A DNA stretch of 64,000 nt, taken from contig JACJIB010000011.1 in assembly GCA_014138645.1 (NCBI GenBank), forward strand, positions 101,272 through 165,271. Reading direction: 5' to 3'. The DNA is from Methylorubrum thiocyanatum (GTDB lineage: Bacteria > Pseudomonadota > Alphaproteobacteria > Rhizobiales > Beijerinckiaceae). Made by a program: the position numbers and the translations under genes. The notes beneath the pieces were generated by a model. That model was not told the origin of the DNA, did no database searches, and was given only the letters and a program-made list of their open reading frames with translations. How positions within the stretch are numbered: the first letter of the stretch is position 1; each line of letters opens with the position of its first letter. Of the stretch, positions 52,467 through 62,179 are shown in pieces.

Positions 52467-53576
52467 TCATCCGCGGGCGCGGGCGCGGATCATGAAGTTG
52501 TCGTAGGTGTATTCCGCGACCTGGAACCAGAGGTACTCCTCGTTCCGGAAGGTCTTCATCGCGTCGTAGATCCGCTTGAAATCCGGGTTCTTGGCCGAGA
52601 GGTCGGCATAGACCTCGTTCGAGGCCTTCAAGGCAGCTTCCATCAGGTCCTGCGGGAAGGGACGGAGTTGCGCCCCGCCCGAAACGAGCCGGCGCAGGGC
52701 CTGGGGATTGCGCGCATCGTAGCGAGCCTGGACCTCGGCGTTCACCTGGGCCGCCGCGCCCTGGAGGATGGCGCGGTAAGTCTTCGGCAAAGCCTTCCAG
52801 GCCTCGGCATTGATCCAGAAATGCAGGAGCGCGCCACCCTCCCAGAAGCCGGGATAGTGGTAGATCGGCGCCACCTTCTGGAGGCCGAGCTTCTCGTCGT
52901 CGTGCGGGCCGATCCACTCGGCCGCGTCGAGCGCCTTGCTTTCCAGCGCGGCGTAGATCTCCGGCCCCGGCGTCGCCTGCACCGAGGCGCCGAGCTTGGC
53001 CAGCACCGTGGCACCGAGCCCACCGACGCGCAGCTTGAGCCCCTGGAGGTCGGCGACCGTCTTGATCTCCTTGCGGAACCAGCCGCCCATCTGCGCCCCG
53101 GTATTGCCGCCGGGCAGCGCCACCAACCCGTTCTTCGCGAAGATCTCGGCGAACAGCTCGGCCGCACCGCCCTGAAGCCACCATGCGTTCTGGCCTCGGG
53201 CGTTGAGCCCGAACGGCAGGGCGGTCGCCAGGGCGAAGGCCGGGTTCTTGGCCATGCCGAAGCTGGCCGGGGCGTGGCCCATCTCGGACTTGCCGCCCCC
53301 CACCGCGTCGAGCAGTCCGTCGGCGGGGATCGACTCGCCCGCGGCCGAAACCTGGATCTGGAAGCGCCCGTCGGTCGCCTCGGCCACCGCCTTCGCGAGG
53401 CTCTCCGAGGCGCCGAACAGGATATCGAGGCTGCGCGCATAGCCCGAGGTCAGGCGCCAGCGCAGCTCGGGCGCGGCCTGCTGAGCCCGGGCGGGGCTCG
53501 CGAGCCCCCCGGCGGCGCCGAGTCCGGCGCCGAGGCCGGCGGTCAGCACGGCGCGGCGTGGCAGGGTGTTTGACAT
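52467..53576 (-). CDS. dctP: TRAP transporter solute-binding protein (DctP family)
   Basis: A 369-residue periplasmic binding protein with a Tat-type signal (PRRAVLTAGLGAGLGAAGG, then PARAQ). Family blocks include GYARSLDILFGASESLAKAV, LQGLKLRVGGLGATVLAKLGA (with the ligand-binding Arg in LRVGG), YAALESKALDAAEWIGPHDD and EGGALLHFWINAEAWKALP. TRAP systems take up organic acids with DctQ and DctM membrane partners. None is adjacent, so this is an orphan receptor or uses partners elsewhere. The GPHDDEKLGL-type sequence resembles 2-oxo-acid (TakP-like) binders. Confidence 0.88.
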   Translation of the reverse strand: MSNTLPRRAVLTAGLGAGLGAAGGLASPARAQQAAPELRWRLTSGYARSLDILFGASESLAKAVAEATDGRFQIQVSAAGESIPADGLLDAVGGGKSEMGHAPASFGMAKNPAFALATALPFGLNARGQNAWWLQGGAAELFAEIFAKNGLVALPGGNTGAQMGGWFRKEIKTVADLQGLKLRVGGLGATVLAKLGASVQATPGPEIYAALESKALDAAEWIGPHDDEKLGLQKVAPIYHYPGFWEGGALLHFWINAEAWKALPKTYRAILQGAAAQVNAEVQARYDARNPQALRRLVSGGAQLRPFPQDLMEAALKASNEVYADLSAKNPDFKRIYDAMKTFRNEEYLWFQVAEYTYDNFMIRARARG

Positions 53577-53695
53577 GGATCTCCCGGGTCGTCCCGATAC
53601 GCTGGCCGACCGTTGCCATACACGTGAAGGCGGTCATCGGGAAACTGGGGCAGGCCCCGTCGCCTCCCGCGCGCCGCCGTGCTAGCAGGCTCGGC

Positions 53696-54271
53696 GTGAA
53701 CACCGAGAAGCTCAGCCTCCACACCGTCTGCGGCCTCGACGAGCTCGTCGAGCATCAGGCTCGCGGCGTCAGCCACGTCCTGTCGATCCTCGATCCGGAC
53801 CGGGCGGATCCGGAGGCGTTCGGCGCCTACGGCACGCACCGTCGTACCATCCTTCGCTTCCACGACGCCATCGAGCCGGCGCCGGGCGTCGTCCTGCCGG
53901 AGCGCGAGGATATCGAGAAGATCCTGGCCTTCGGCCGGGACGCCATCGCCGATGGCGGCGAGATCCACATCCTCGTCCACTGCCATGTCGGCATCTCGCG
54001 CTCGACCGCGGCGCTGGCGACGCTGTTCGCCGAGGCCGAGCCGGAGACGCCGGCCGAGGATCTCATCGCCCGCCTCCACGCCCAGCGCGAAAAGGCATGG
54101 CCGAACGCGCGGATGATCGCGTTTGCCGACGAGATGCTGGGGCGGGGGGGCAGCCTCAACGAGGCGGTACGCCGCCTGCACGGCCTGCAACTGCGCAAGC
54201 GCCCGCATCTCGATCAGGTGATGCGCGACCTCGGCCGCGGCGCCGAGGTGGAGGCGGCCCTGCGCGACTGA
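53696..54271 (+). CDS. Tyrosine-phosphatase-like protein (dual-specificity fold)
   Basis: A 191-residue protein from a GTG at 53696 (MNTEKLSLHTVCGLDELVEH). The cysteine phosphatase loop is VHCHVGISRST (Cys96, Arg102; HCx5R), with an upstream Asp in the FHDAIEP segment (about residue 57) that could be the general acid. Small proteins of this type in Rhizobiales are annotated as protein tyrosine phosphatases; target not known. An earlier in-frame start at 53558 would overlap the divergent dctP gene and is less likely. It lies between two orphan binding-protein genes. Confidence 0.8.
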   Translation: MNTEKLSLHTVCGLDELVEHQARGVSHVLSILDPDRADPEAFGAYGTHRRTILRFHDAIEPAPGVVLPEREDIEKILAFGRDAIADGGEIHILVHCHVGISRSTAALATLFAEAEPETPAEDLIARLHAQREKAWPNARMIAFADEMLGRGGSLNEAVRRLHGLQLRKRPHLDQVMRDLGRGAEVEAALRD

Positions 54272-54279
54272 ACCTCGGT

Positions 54280-55401
54280 TCAGTTCGATTTGGCCGGGGT
54301 GAAATTGCCGTCGCGCCAGACGTAGAGCACGTAGCCCTGGGCGGTGATGTCGCCCTTGGCATCGAAGCCGACGGGGCCGAGCACCAGATCGAAGCGCTCG
54401 CCGTGCAGGGCCTTGGCGATCGGCCCGGGCTCCGTGCTGCGGGCGAAGTTGCCGGCCTCCACCAGCGCCTGGAGCGCGGCGTAGCCGTAGATCATCGACC
54501 CGTCCGCCTCGATCCCCTGCGCCTTGAAGGCGGCCACCACCCCCTGCGCCTCGGGCTTGCGGCTCGGATCGAGATAGAAGGTCATCAGCACGCCGTTGCT
54601 CGCCGGTCCGGCGATCTTGGCGAAATCCGGCGTGGCGATGGCCGAGGTGCCGAACCATTGCGGGCGAAAGCCCCGCTCGGCCGCGATGCGGACCAAGCGG
54701 CCCATCTCCTGCGCGTCGCCGCCGTAATAGACGACGTCGATCCCCGCCGCCTTCAGCCGGTCGGCGAGCGCCGCATCGTCCGCATCGGTCGGTTGGAAGG
54801 CGGTGGACATCGCCTCGTTCACGCCGATGCGGTTGAGGTTGTCCTTGGTCGCCGCCGCAAGCGTGCGCGAAGCCGGCGACAGGTCGCTGAGGATGGCGAT
54901 CCTCCGGTCGCGGAAGCGCTCGGCGAGGATCGCGGCGGAGAGCTTGGCTTGGTCGTCGTCCCGGCCGCAGACCCGGAAGATCGTCGGCAGGCCGCGATCG
55001 GTCAGCTTGGCGGCGACGGAGGCCGCGGTGATCATCACGATCCCGTTGGCGGCGTAGACGTCGGAGGCGGCGAGCGAGGCGTTCGAGCAGACGTGGCCCA
55101 CAACGAGCCGCACGCCCGAATTCACGTAGTGGTTGGCGACGGCGACTGCCTGATTCGAATCGCAGGAATCGTCCTGCACGTCGAGCACGATGGGCTCGCC
55201 GTTGATGCCGCCCCGGGCGTTGGCGTCCTTGGCCGCCGCCTCGACGCCGCGCAGAACCTGCTCGCCGACGGTCACGTAGGGCCCCGTGCGCGGCACTGCG
55301 ACGCCGACCTTGACCTCCGCTGCGGCCGGGGCGGCCGAGAGGAGCCCGGCCAGCAGCGCGAGAGAGGCCGAAGCGAGGGCGAGGGGGCGTCGGACCGTCA
55401 T
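54280..55401 (-). CDS. Branched-chain amino acid ABC transporter binding protein (LivK-like)
   Basis: A 373-residue periplasmic type I solute-binding protein. Signal peptide (LALASASLALLAGLLSAAPA, then AA) precedes VKVGVAVPRTGPYVTVGEQVLRGVEAA, the disulfide pair in DDSCDSNQ/VGHVCSNASL and VVYYGGDAQEMGRLVR. The family binds branched-chain amino acids, amides or urea-like ligands. No LivHMGF genes are adjacent. ATG 55401 has GGGAAAGAGG upstream. It converges on the phosphatase gene with 8 bases between. Confidence 0.9.
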   Translation of the reverse strand: MTVRRPLALASASLALLAGLLSAAPAAAEVKVGVAVPRTGPYVTVGEQVLRGVEAAAKDANARGGINGEPIVLDVQDDSCDSNQAVAVANHYVNSGVRLVVGHVCSNASLAASDVYAANGIVMITAASVAAKLTDRGLPTIFRVCGRDDDQAKLSAAILAERFRDRRIAILSDLSPASRTLAAATKDNLNRIGVNEAMSTAFQPTDADDAALADRLKAAGIDVVYYGGDAQEMGRLVRIAAERGFRPQWFGTSAIATPDFAKIAGPASNGVLMTFYLDPSRKPEAQGVVAAFKAQGIEADGSMIYGYAALQALVEAGNFARSTEPGPIAKALHGERFDLVLGPVGFDAKGDITAQGYVLYVWRDGNFTPAKSN

Positions 55402-55658
55402 GGCGCCTCTTTCCCAGCCCGCTGCCCTGTTGCCAAGGTCTGCCGGTCCGGACCGTTGTCGTGCGTCAGGACCACCGTCCTGCGTCGGCTCCCCCTTCGG
55501 GACCGGCACGACCGCGCATCCGACATCGCATTCGCTGCATGGAATGACGCGGGCTGGGCCTTTGGCAAGTCGAGATCTCGATGAAACAGGGCGGACTTTC
55601 GCGGGGGGAGGGGGCGGGCGCGGTGCGCCCGCACCCGCGCACCGCCCGGACGATCGTC

Positions 55659-56831
55659 CTATCGCGTGACGGTGTAGAGTGAGGCGCCCGCGGTGACCGG
55701 GGCGGTCACAGTCGAAAACACGCCGAGCACCTTGCCCAGTTCCGCAAACGGCGAACTCGACACGTAGACGAGGTCGCGGTTGCGCATCCGGAAGCTCTGG
55801 GTGAGGAACAGCCCCTGCGCGTCACGCAGGTTCACCCGGTACACCACCGGCACCTGCGGCGAGGCGAGCAGCGGCGAGTTCGGCCGCAGCCGCCGCACCA
55901 CCGCCGACGGCTCGTAGCGGAACACGAACACGCCGGCCGGATCGGCCTGGAAGTCGCGCAGGCCGGCGGCGCGGGCGAGCGCCTGCGACAGCGTCAGGCC
56001 CTCGGCCGAGAACGGCACCTCGGTGGTGCTGCCGAGCGCGCCCACCGACAGGAAGGTCTGCGGATCGCGCACCAGCGTCAGCGTGTCGTCGGGGCGCACG
56101 AAGATGTTTTCGCGCGGATTGGCGACCACGGTGCTCATCGGCACGGTGACGGTGCGGTTGCCGCGCGAGAGCCGCACGAAGGTCTCGGCCACCGGCGTGC
56201 GCACGCCGCCGGCCTGGGCGATGACGTCGAGCAGCCGGTCGCCGCGCCCCGACAGCGGCACGCGCTTGCCGGTCGCCGCCTCGCCGGTGACCGTGACCGA
56301 TTGCGAGACCGGCTTGGTGACGGAGACGAGCACCTGCGGCTGGATCGCCTTGCCGGCGAGTTCGGTCTCGATCAGCGCCTGGACGTCCTGGGTACGGCGG
56401 CCGACGACCTTGATGCGGCCGGCATAGGGCACGGTGATGCCGCCGTCGGGCCCGACCACCTGTTCGGGAATCAGGGCGGACTTGGAGCCGGCGGAGAACC
56501 GGTCGGCGACGAGCGGGCCGGAGAACAGGCCGCCGGAGCCGGCCTCCCACACCTGCACCGCCACCGAGTCGCCGACGCCGATCACCGGCTCGACGGAGGG
56601 GCGATGATCGCCGAAGGTGACGAGGAGGCTGTCGAGGGGGCGGGTGCGCAGGGCCTCGACGATGGCGGGGGTGACGTCGATGATCTCGTAGCGGGCGAAC
56701 AGGCCCTCGGCGGTGGCGACGTCGGCGCCGTTCTCGATCGCCGAGGTGGTCGGGCCCGCGGCCGGCAGGAGCGAGCACCCCGATACGGCCAGGGAGGCCG
56801 CCAGGATCGCCAGAACCGCATTGCGCTTCAC
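55659..56831 (-). CDS. Capsular polysaccharide export outer-membrane lipoprotein (KpsD/BexD/Wza type)
   Basis: A 390-residue lipoprotein from a GTG at 56831 with GGAG upstream; lipobox SLAVSGC (Cys19). It has the Poly_export (PES) domain (GDSVAVQVWEAGSGGLFSG, then ITVPYAGRIKVVGRRTQDVQALIE) and SLBB beta-grasp repeats (VTVTGEAATGKRVPLSGRGDRLLDVIAQAGG; FLSVGALGSTTEVPF). It forms the outer-membrane exit channel for group 2/3-type capsule. The frame upstream of the GTG is not coding. Distal gene of the minus-strand arm of the capsule locus. Confidence 0.9.
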   Translation of the reverse strand: MKRNAVLAILAASLAVSGCSLLPAAGPTTSAIENGADVATAEGLFARYEIIDVTPAIVEALRTRPLDSLLVTFGDHRPSVEPVIGVGDSVAVQVWEAGSGGLFSGPLVADRFSAGSKSALIPEQVVGPDGGITVPYAGRIKVVGRRTQDVQALIETELAGKAIQPQVLVSVTKPVSQSVTVTGEAATGKRVPLSGRGDRLLDVIAQAGGVRTPVAETFVRLSRGNRTVTVPMSTVVANPRENIFVRPDDTLTLVRDPQTFLSVGALGSTTEVPFSAEGLTLSQALARAAGLRDFQADPAGVFVFRYEPSAVVRRLRPNSPLLASPQVPVVYRVNLRDAQGLFLTQSFRMRNRDLVYVSSSPFAELGKVLGVFSTVTAPVTAGASLYTVTR

Positions 56832-57013
56832 GGAAAACTCCACTCGAGCCGGGCCGGACGGTGCCGTCCCGTCCGCTCCCTTCCGGATAGCCGCGCAATC
56901 ACTGCGATCCATTGAACACTGGCCCCGGCCTGATTCTTGATTGACGCACACGATGCGCCGATGGCCGGCGAGGGCTCACGCAGCAATGCGTCACCACCGT
57001 GGCACGGCCACGC

Positions 57014-58495
57014 TTATCCACCCAATCCCGTTCGATTCGGGGACACGGCGGCCCGCAAGACACAGCCGAGCTGGGCTGCGGTGAGATCGACCCGCCCCGG
57101 TGCCGCGCCGCCATCCCGGCCGAAGCGGAACAGCGCGTAGTCGGTCGCGGCCGGGCCGGAGGCCTGCGGGGGGAGGTCCGGCAGCGAGGGGGCGTGATCG
57201 CCGAACACGCAGAGTGTCGCCCGCCGCCCGGCGAGCCCGTCGATCAGCCGCTCGATCGCCGCGCCCGTGTTGGCGACGTGGTGGAGGTACTGCGCCAGAG
57301 GCGCGTCGATCCCGGCGAGCCGGCCAGGCTTCCAGGGGCCGTGATTCTCCATGGTGACGGAGAACAGGAAGGTCCGCCCCGCACCCGATGCGACCTCCGC
57401 CAGGATGCGCTCGGCGACGGCGACGTCGCCGACATACGGGCCGACCCGGGGCGCATCGGAAAAATCCTCCTCCATGACGAGGCGGTCGAAGCCGAGCCTG
57501 CCGAACACCCGCGCCCGGTCGAAGAAATCGCGGTGAAAGGGGTGCACGAACACCGTCGCGAACCCGGCCGCGCGGGCGAGCCGGGCCAGACTCGTCGGCT
57601 CCTCACCCTTGCGGGCGAGGTAGGGATCGTACCGGCCGAAACCGAGGGCGTCGGGATCGAGACCGGTGAGAACGGCGTGCTCGGAGCGCATGGTGTAGGC
57701 GCCGTGGGCGGGCACCGCGAGGCGACCGTACTGCGCCGCCTCCGCCCGGATCCGTGCCATCGCCGGGAGGTCCGGCCCTCCGAGACGGGCGGGATCGAGG
57801 AAGGATTCGAGTTGGACGACGACGACGACCTCGTCGTCGGCCACACCTTCGGGGCTTGTCGTTGCACCCGGCCGTGGCTCCGCAGCGTCCTCGCCGAGGC
57901 GGCGCAGGGCGTAGCCCATCATCGTCGCGACAAGCCCGAAGCGGGCGACATCGCGGGTCAGGTCGGGATAGGGGAAGAGGCGGCGCAGACCCCCCTGGCC
58001 CCATGGCGTCAGGGCCGAGAAGGCCAGGGCTGTGAGCGCCGCCGGCAGGGCGAGGATCGCGAGGATGGACGCGCCCGCCGTCTCGGGGAGCGCCGTCGGT
58101 TCGAGGACGTACCACGCGACGATGGCGGCGAGACCGAGGAGGAGCGGCCCGGCCATCCGCGGATCGCTGAGCGGCAGGGTGTAGTAGAGCTGCGGGTGGC
58201 GCGGCACCTGGGCCAGCAGGGCGAGGTCGCTGAACACCACCGGCTCGCCGATCACGCGGCGCTTCAGCCGGTCCACCACCGAGAGGATGGCGAGGGTCAA
58301 CAGGCAGGACGCGGCGGCGAGCCAGGGCCGCCACGAGAATTGGAACCAGAACAGGGCGATGAGTGCGTAGCCCGCCGCCCGGATCGCCAGATCGCCCGCT
58401 CGCAGGCTCGGTCGCTGCGGCGAGGCCGCCGCCTCGATGGCGAAGGCGCCGACGAGCGCGACCGCCAGCGGCACGAGAAGGGTCGCGAGACTCAT
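57014..58495 (-). CDS. Membrane sulfatase/LTA-synthase-like phosphotransferase
   Basis: A 493-residue protein with about five membrane helices (residues 1-200) and a periplasmic alkaline-phosphatase-superfamily domain. Metal and catalytic motifs are VVVVVQLESFLDP (Glu230), AYTMRSEHAVLTGL (nucleophile Thr268), SVTMENHGPW and VFGDHAPSLP. The superfamily (LtaS, MdoB, EptA) moves phosphoglycerol or phosphoethanolamine from phospholipids to sugars. Its place between kpsC and the capsule export gene suggests that it decorates the capsule or its lipid anchor (inference). It starts 6 bases after kpsC ends. Confidence 0.85.
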   Translation of the reverse strand: MSLATLLVPLAVALVGAFAIEAAASPQRPSLRAGDLAIRAAGYALIALFWFQFSWRPWLAAASCLLTLAILSVVDRLKRRVIGEPVVFSDLALLAQVPRHPQLYYTLPLSDPRMAGPLLLGLAAIVAWYVLEPTALPETAGASILAILALPAALTALAFSALTPWGQGGLRRLFPYPDLTRDVARFGLVATMMGYALRRLGEDAAEPRPGATTSPEGVADDEVVVVVQLESFLDPARLGGPDLPAMARIRAEAAQYGRLAVPAHGAYTMRSEHAVLTGLDPDALGFGRYDPYLARKGEEPTSLARLARAAGFATVFVHPFHRDFFDRARVFGRLGFDRLVMEEDFSDAPRVGPYVGDVAVAERILAEVASGAGRTFLFSVTMENHGPWKPGRLAGIDAPLAQYLHHVANTGAAIERLIDGLAGRRATLCVFGDHAPSLPDLPPQASGPAATDYALFRFGRDGGAAPGRVDLTAAQLGCVLRAAVSPNRTGLGG

Positions 58496-58501
58496 GCGTG
58501 G

Positions 58502-60454
58502 TCAGCGGCCGGATTCGCTGCGCACGCCGCGGCGGGCGCGCAGACGGCGCAGGATCGGATTGATCAGCGCATAGCGCAGCCGCATCGTCGCGTGGCGGGC
58601 CGCGCCCAGGGCGAGACGCGAGGGCGGCGCGGCGGCCCGGGCCTCGCTGAGCCGGTCGAGCAGGTGCTCGGGCGTACAGGGCTTCATCGCCACCGGGTCG
58701 AGATAGAGCGGGTAGAGGATCAGCGCGCCCGCCACCAGTTCGTCGAGGGATAGCGTGCGGCCGCGGTCGGCGCCGGGGGCCAGATCCTCGGTCAGCCCCC
58801 AGCCGGCATAGAACGGGCGGCCATGGACGGCGACGGTGAGGCCGCGGATCAGCGCCTCGAACCCTGCCAGCGAGGTCATGGTCTCGACGTGGTGGCAGCG
58901 GTCGAGCAGATCGACGATCGAGAGACCGCCGACGACGCGGTCGGCGAGGCGCCGAGCCTCGTTTTCGGGAATCGCGCCGGGCCGGAACCCCGCCTCGACA
59001 TCGGGGTGCGGCTTGTAGAGCAGGAACGCGTCCGGGTTGCGGGCGCGGGCCGCGCGCAGCAGGGCGAGGTTGCCGCGCACCTGCGGCGAGCCGGTGAGCA
59101 CCGAGGCGTCGTCCTCGACCTGGCCCGGGACAAGGACGATCCGCCGGTCCGAGGGCCATTCCTCGCCGACGCCTTCGAGGCCGACATTGTACTTGCTCAG
59201 GCGCCGCGCCACGATCGATTCCCGCAGGGCACCGGCGCGAGCAGCCAGTCCGGCCGGGAACTCGGCCTCCTTCAGCGTGCGGGCGAGCCGGCTCTCGACC
59301 CGCGGGTCGTAGTAGATGCCGAGGTCGTCCACGACGATGGAGGCGCCCGGCCGAAGGCTCGCGCCGAGCCCGACCGAGCGCAGAAAGCCGTCCTCGATCC
59401 GTGCGAAGGGGATGCCGGCCTCCGCGCAGAGGCGCGGCAACGGCTCCGGGCAGCGTGTCGCCCAGGCCTGGACCCGTCCGCCGTGACGGCGCGCGAGCGT
59501 CACCGCCTCCTCCGCCGTCATGGTGTGGAGCGGCGCGCCCGCGGGGCCGGTGGCGAAGACGTCGAGGGCCGCGCGCTTCCAGCCGGAAACGCCGACGAGG
59601 ACGACGCGGCGGTCGTTGCCGAGGAAGCGGTCGCGCAGCCACGCTACCCGCTCCACCGCCTCCGCAAGCGGGATCGGCCGACCCGTCCAGGGATCGAAGC
59701 CGTGAACCCCCGCGCCGTAGCGCAGGGCGAGAAAGGCCGCCGCATCCGCCGGGCGTGGACCCGCCGTGGGATCGGAGCAATGGGGCTCGAAACCCGCCAG
59801 CACCGCGTCGCCGCCCGCCGCCCAATGCGCCACGTGGATGCAGGCCGCACGCGGGAACAGGAGCCGGGGATCGACCGGGCCTGCAATCACGGTGAGCCGC
59901 GGATCGGCGGGCGCCCCGTCCGGCGGGCAGCCCTCGGAGCCGGCGGCGACGAAGCGCGTCCCCGGATTCTCGGTCAGAAGCCGCGTCAGGAACGCTCGGA
60001 CGGACGCGCGTGATGCCGCGGTGTCCGGATCGATCAGGGCGAGGGCCGGTTGCGTCGGCCCGGCGAAGAGGTCAGCGGCCGTCTCCGGCAGGGAACGGGC
60101 GAAGCGGTTGGAGCCGGTGAGCCCGCGTGCCCGCAAGACATCGCCGAGATCCGGGGAGGGGGGTTCACCCCCGACCGGGCAACCGGCATAGCGCAGCCGC
60201 AGGCTGGAAAGGCCCCTCTCGGGCGAATCGTAGGGGCTGAGAAGGGGACCGGGTGCAACGCGCAGAACCGGCTTGCCGTCGGCCTCGCCCGTCGGCGACC
60301 AGAGCGCCGGGGGAGCCGGTGTGCGGAAGCTCAGCGAGGCCCCGGTGGCCGCCTCGATCTGCGCGCGCAGATGCCGGACCGGCCTGCCGAGCGGCAGGTA
60401 GGTGCGGGGCAGCCCGGTTTCTCCGTGCGGCTCGATGTGGCGCAGGTCGATCAT
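58502..60454 (-). CDS. kpsC: Capsular polysaccharide Kdo transferase KpsC
   Basis: A 650-residue cytoplasmic dual glycosyltransferase that, with KpsS, builds the poly-Kdo linker on phosphatidylglycerol for ABC-dependent capsules. The two repeated modules are visible: residues about 1-315 and 320-640, the second with the ARIEDGFLRSVGLGASLRPGASIVVDDLGIYYDPR block, KPHPDVEAG and the CHHVETMTSLAGFEALIRGLTVAVHGRPFYAGWGLTED block typical of KpsC/LipA. ATG 60454 gives family length; the long frame upstream is non-coding. It is divergent from kpsS. Confidence 0.92.
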   Translation of the reverse strand: MIDLRHIEPHGETGLPRTYLPLGRPVRHLRAQIEAATGASLSFRTPAPPALWSPTGEADGKPVLRVAPGPLLSPYDSPERGLSSLRLRYAGCPVGGEPPSPDLGDVLRARGLTGSNRFARSLPETAADLFAGPTQPALALIDPDTAASRASVRAFLTRLLTENPGTRFVAAGSEGCPPDGAPADPRLTVIAGPVDPRLLFPRAACIHVAHWAAGGDAVLAGFEPHCSDPTAGPRPADAAAFLALRYGAGVHGFDPWTGRPIPLAEAVERVAWLRDRFLGNDRRVVLVGVSGWKRAALDVFATGPAGAPLHTMTAEEAVTLARRHGGRVQAWATRCPEPLPRLCAEAGIPFARIEDGFLRSVGLGASLRPGASIVVDDLGIYYDPRVESRLARTLKEAEFPAGLAARAGALRESIVARRLSKYNVGLEGVGEEWPSDRRIVLVPGQVEDDASVLTGSPQVRGNLALLRAARARNPDAFLLYKPHPDVEAGFRPGAIPENEARRLADRVVGGLSIVDLLDRCHHVETMTSLAGFEALIRGLTVAVHGRPFYAGWGLTEDLAPGADRGRTLSLDELVAGALILYPLYLDPVAMKPCTPEHLLDRLSEARAAAPPSRLALGAARHATMRLRYALINPILRRLRARRGVRSESGR

Positions 60455-60801
60455 GCCGTGTCGATCATGGCGAGGCCCGCTCCATAGACCATGCCTCGAC
60501 GGCGGCCCAGGCCGGTTCGAGCATGGGCCGCGTCCCGGCCCCGATGAGGCCGCTGCCTCGGACCGCGGCGGAATGCTTTTTCCCGGGGATGAGTTTCCGC
60601 CCGACACACCGGAGCCGTAATCTGGCGCGAGAGGTGCTTCGGCCGATCGTCGCAGGGGCTGCGTGATGGATCGGCAACGGAGGTCACGAATTCGCCCGGC
60701 CGTCTCGCGCAGTGGTTGCCGTCGGCCGGTGGACCGTGAGAGGCGTCCAGACGGACGACGGAACGCGCATCGCTTCACGACTAGGGATTGAGCGCCTGGG
60801 A
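60455..60801. promoter_or_regulatory. Divergent kpsC/kpsS intergenic region
   Basis: About 347 bases that must drive both arms of the capsule locus. No gene, no T-run terminator and no clear -35/-10 pair could be made out. AATGCTTTTTCCCGGGGATGAG around 60571-60592 is the most AT-rich patch. Shared regulation of both arms from this region is an inference. Confidence 0.4.
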
Positions 60802-62109
60802 ATGTCGCAGCCTCGTGCCAATGCCATAGGCCCCCGCGCCGCCACTTTCCTGTTCCTGCAGGGGATCGCCTCCCCGTTCTTCTCGGTGCTCGGCAGCGCC
60901 CTGCGCGAGCGCGGCCACGGCGTGCGGCGCATCAACTTCTCGGCGGGCGATTGGCTGTTCTGGCCCCACGCGGCGGATCACTATCGCGGCAAGCGCGACG
61001 GCTGGGAGGCCTATCTCGAGGCCTATCTCCGCGAGCATGCCGTCACCGACATCGTCCTGTTCGGCGATTGCCGGCCCTACCATCAGGCGGCGGTCCTGGT
61101 CGCCAAGCCGATGGGCGTGCGCATCCACGTGTTCGAGGAGGGCTATGTCCGGCCCTACTGGATCACCTGCGAGGCCGGCGGGGTGAACGGGAACTCGACC
61201 CTGCCCAAGCGCGCCGACGAGATCCGCGAGATTGCCCGCAAGCTGCCGCAACCGGGCCGCGCCATGCCGCTGACCGGGGACATGGCCCGGCGCAGTCTTT
61301 GGGATATCGGCTTCAACATCGCCAATATCGGCTTTCCCTACCTCTATCCCGGCTTTCGCACCCACCGGCCGAATCACATCGCGGCCGAATATGCCGGCTG
61401 GATTCGGAAGTTCGTGCGCCGCCGCCGCACCCGCCGCGAGGCGGCGCGGGTCAACGAGATCTACCACGCGATCAACGCCGACTACTTCCTGCTGCCGCTC
61501 CAGCTCGACAGCGACTACCAGATCCGCGTCCACTCGCCGTTCCTCGGCGTCGAGGGCTTCATGGACCGGGTGATCGCCTCGTTCGCCAAGCACTCGGAGG
61601 CGCCGACGCGGCTCCTCGTGAAGCTGCACCCGCTCGACAGCGGCATCATGAACTGGCGCAAGCGCGCCCGGCAATCGGCCAAGCGCCACGGCTGCAACGA
61701 CCGGCTCGACTTCATCGACGGCGGTGACCTGCCCAAGCTCATCGACGGCAGCCGCGGCGTCGTGCTGGTAAATTCCACCGTCGGGATGCTCGCCCTCGAA
61801 CGCGGGCGGCCGACATTGGCCTTCGGTTCCGCTGTCTACAACATGCCGGGGCTGACGCATCAGGGCGACATCGACACCTTCTGGCGCGCGCCGCAGGCGC
61901 CCGACAGGGCTTTGGTGGAGGATTTCTTCCGCGTCGTCATGCACCGGACCCAGATCAACGGCGGTTACTTCTCCCGTCCGGCCATCGAGCGGGCGGTGGC
62001 CGGGGCCGTGCCGCGCCTCGAAGCGGCGCTGCCGCCCGCCTCCCTCGCCGCCGCCCGCGACGCCCTGGAACAGGCGGGTCGCGACGCGAGCCTCTCGCCG
62101 GCCTATTGA
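60802..62109 (+). CDS. kpsS: Capsular polysaccharide Kdo transferase KpsS
   Basis: A 435-residue partner of KpsC that starts the Kdo linker on the lipid acceptor. The family blocks FLFLQGIASPFFSVLGSALRERGHGVRRIN, GDCRPYHQAA, HVFEEGYVRPYWITCE, LLVKLHPLD and VLVNSTVGMLALERGRPTLAFG are all visible. ATG 60802 fits; upstream codons are non-coding. It heads the plus-strand arm, followed after 70 bases by an SDR oxidoreductase and a formyltransferase. Confidence 0.92.
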   Translation: MSQPRANAIGPRAATFLFLQGIASPFFSVLGSALRERGHGVRRINFSAGDWLFWPHAADHYRGKRDGWEAYLEAYLREHAVTDIVLFGDCRPYHQAAVLVAKPMGVRIHVFEEGYVRPYWITCEAGGVNGNSTLPKRADEIREIARKLPQPGRAMPLTGDMARRSLWDIGFNIANIGFPYLYPGFRTHRPNHIAAEYAGWIRKFVRRRRTRREAARVNEIYHAINADYFLLPLQLDSDYQIRVHSPFLGVEGFMDRVIASFAKHSEAPTRLLVKLHPLDSGIMNWRKRARQSAKRHGCNDRLDFIDGGDLPKLIDGSRGVVLVNSTVGMLALERGRPTLAFGSAVYNMPGLTHQGDIDTFWRAPQAPDRALVEDFFRVVMHRTQINGGYFSRPAIERAVAGAVPRLEAALPPASLAAARDALEQAGRDASLSPAY

Positions 62110-62179
62110 CCGCCGGCCTTCGAAGCGGACCCAGTCGGCTTCGGCCGCGCTCCGGCTCCCTGCGGAAAGACACCGATCC

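Noticed and set aside
60712-60801. Longer N-terminus for KpsS from an upstream GTG
   Set aside because: The added residues have no resemblance to the family, while the ATG at 60802 leads directly into the conserved FLFLQG block.
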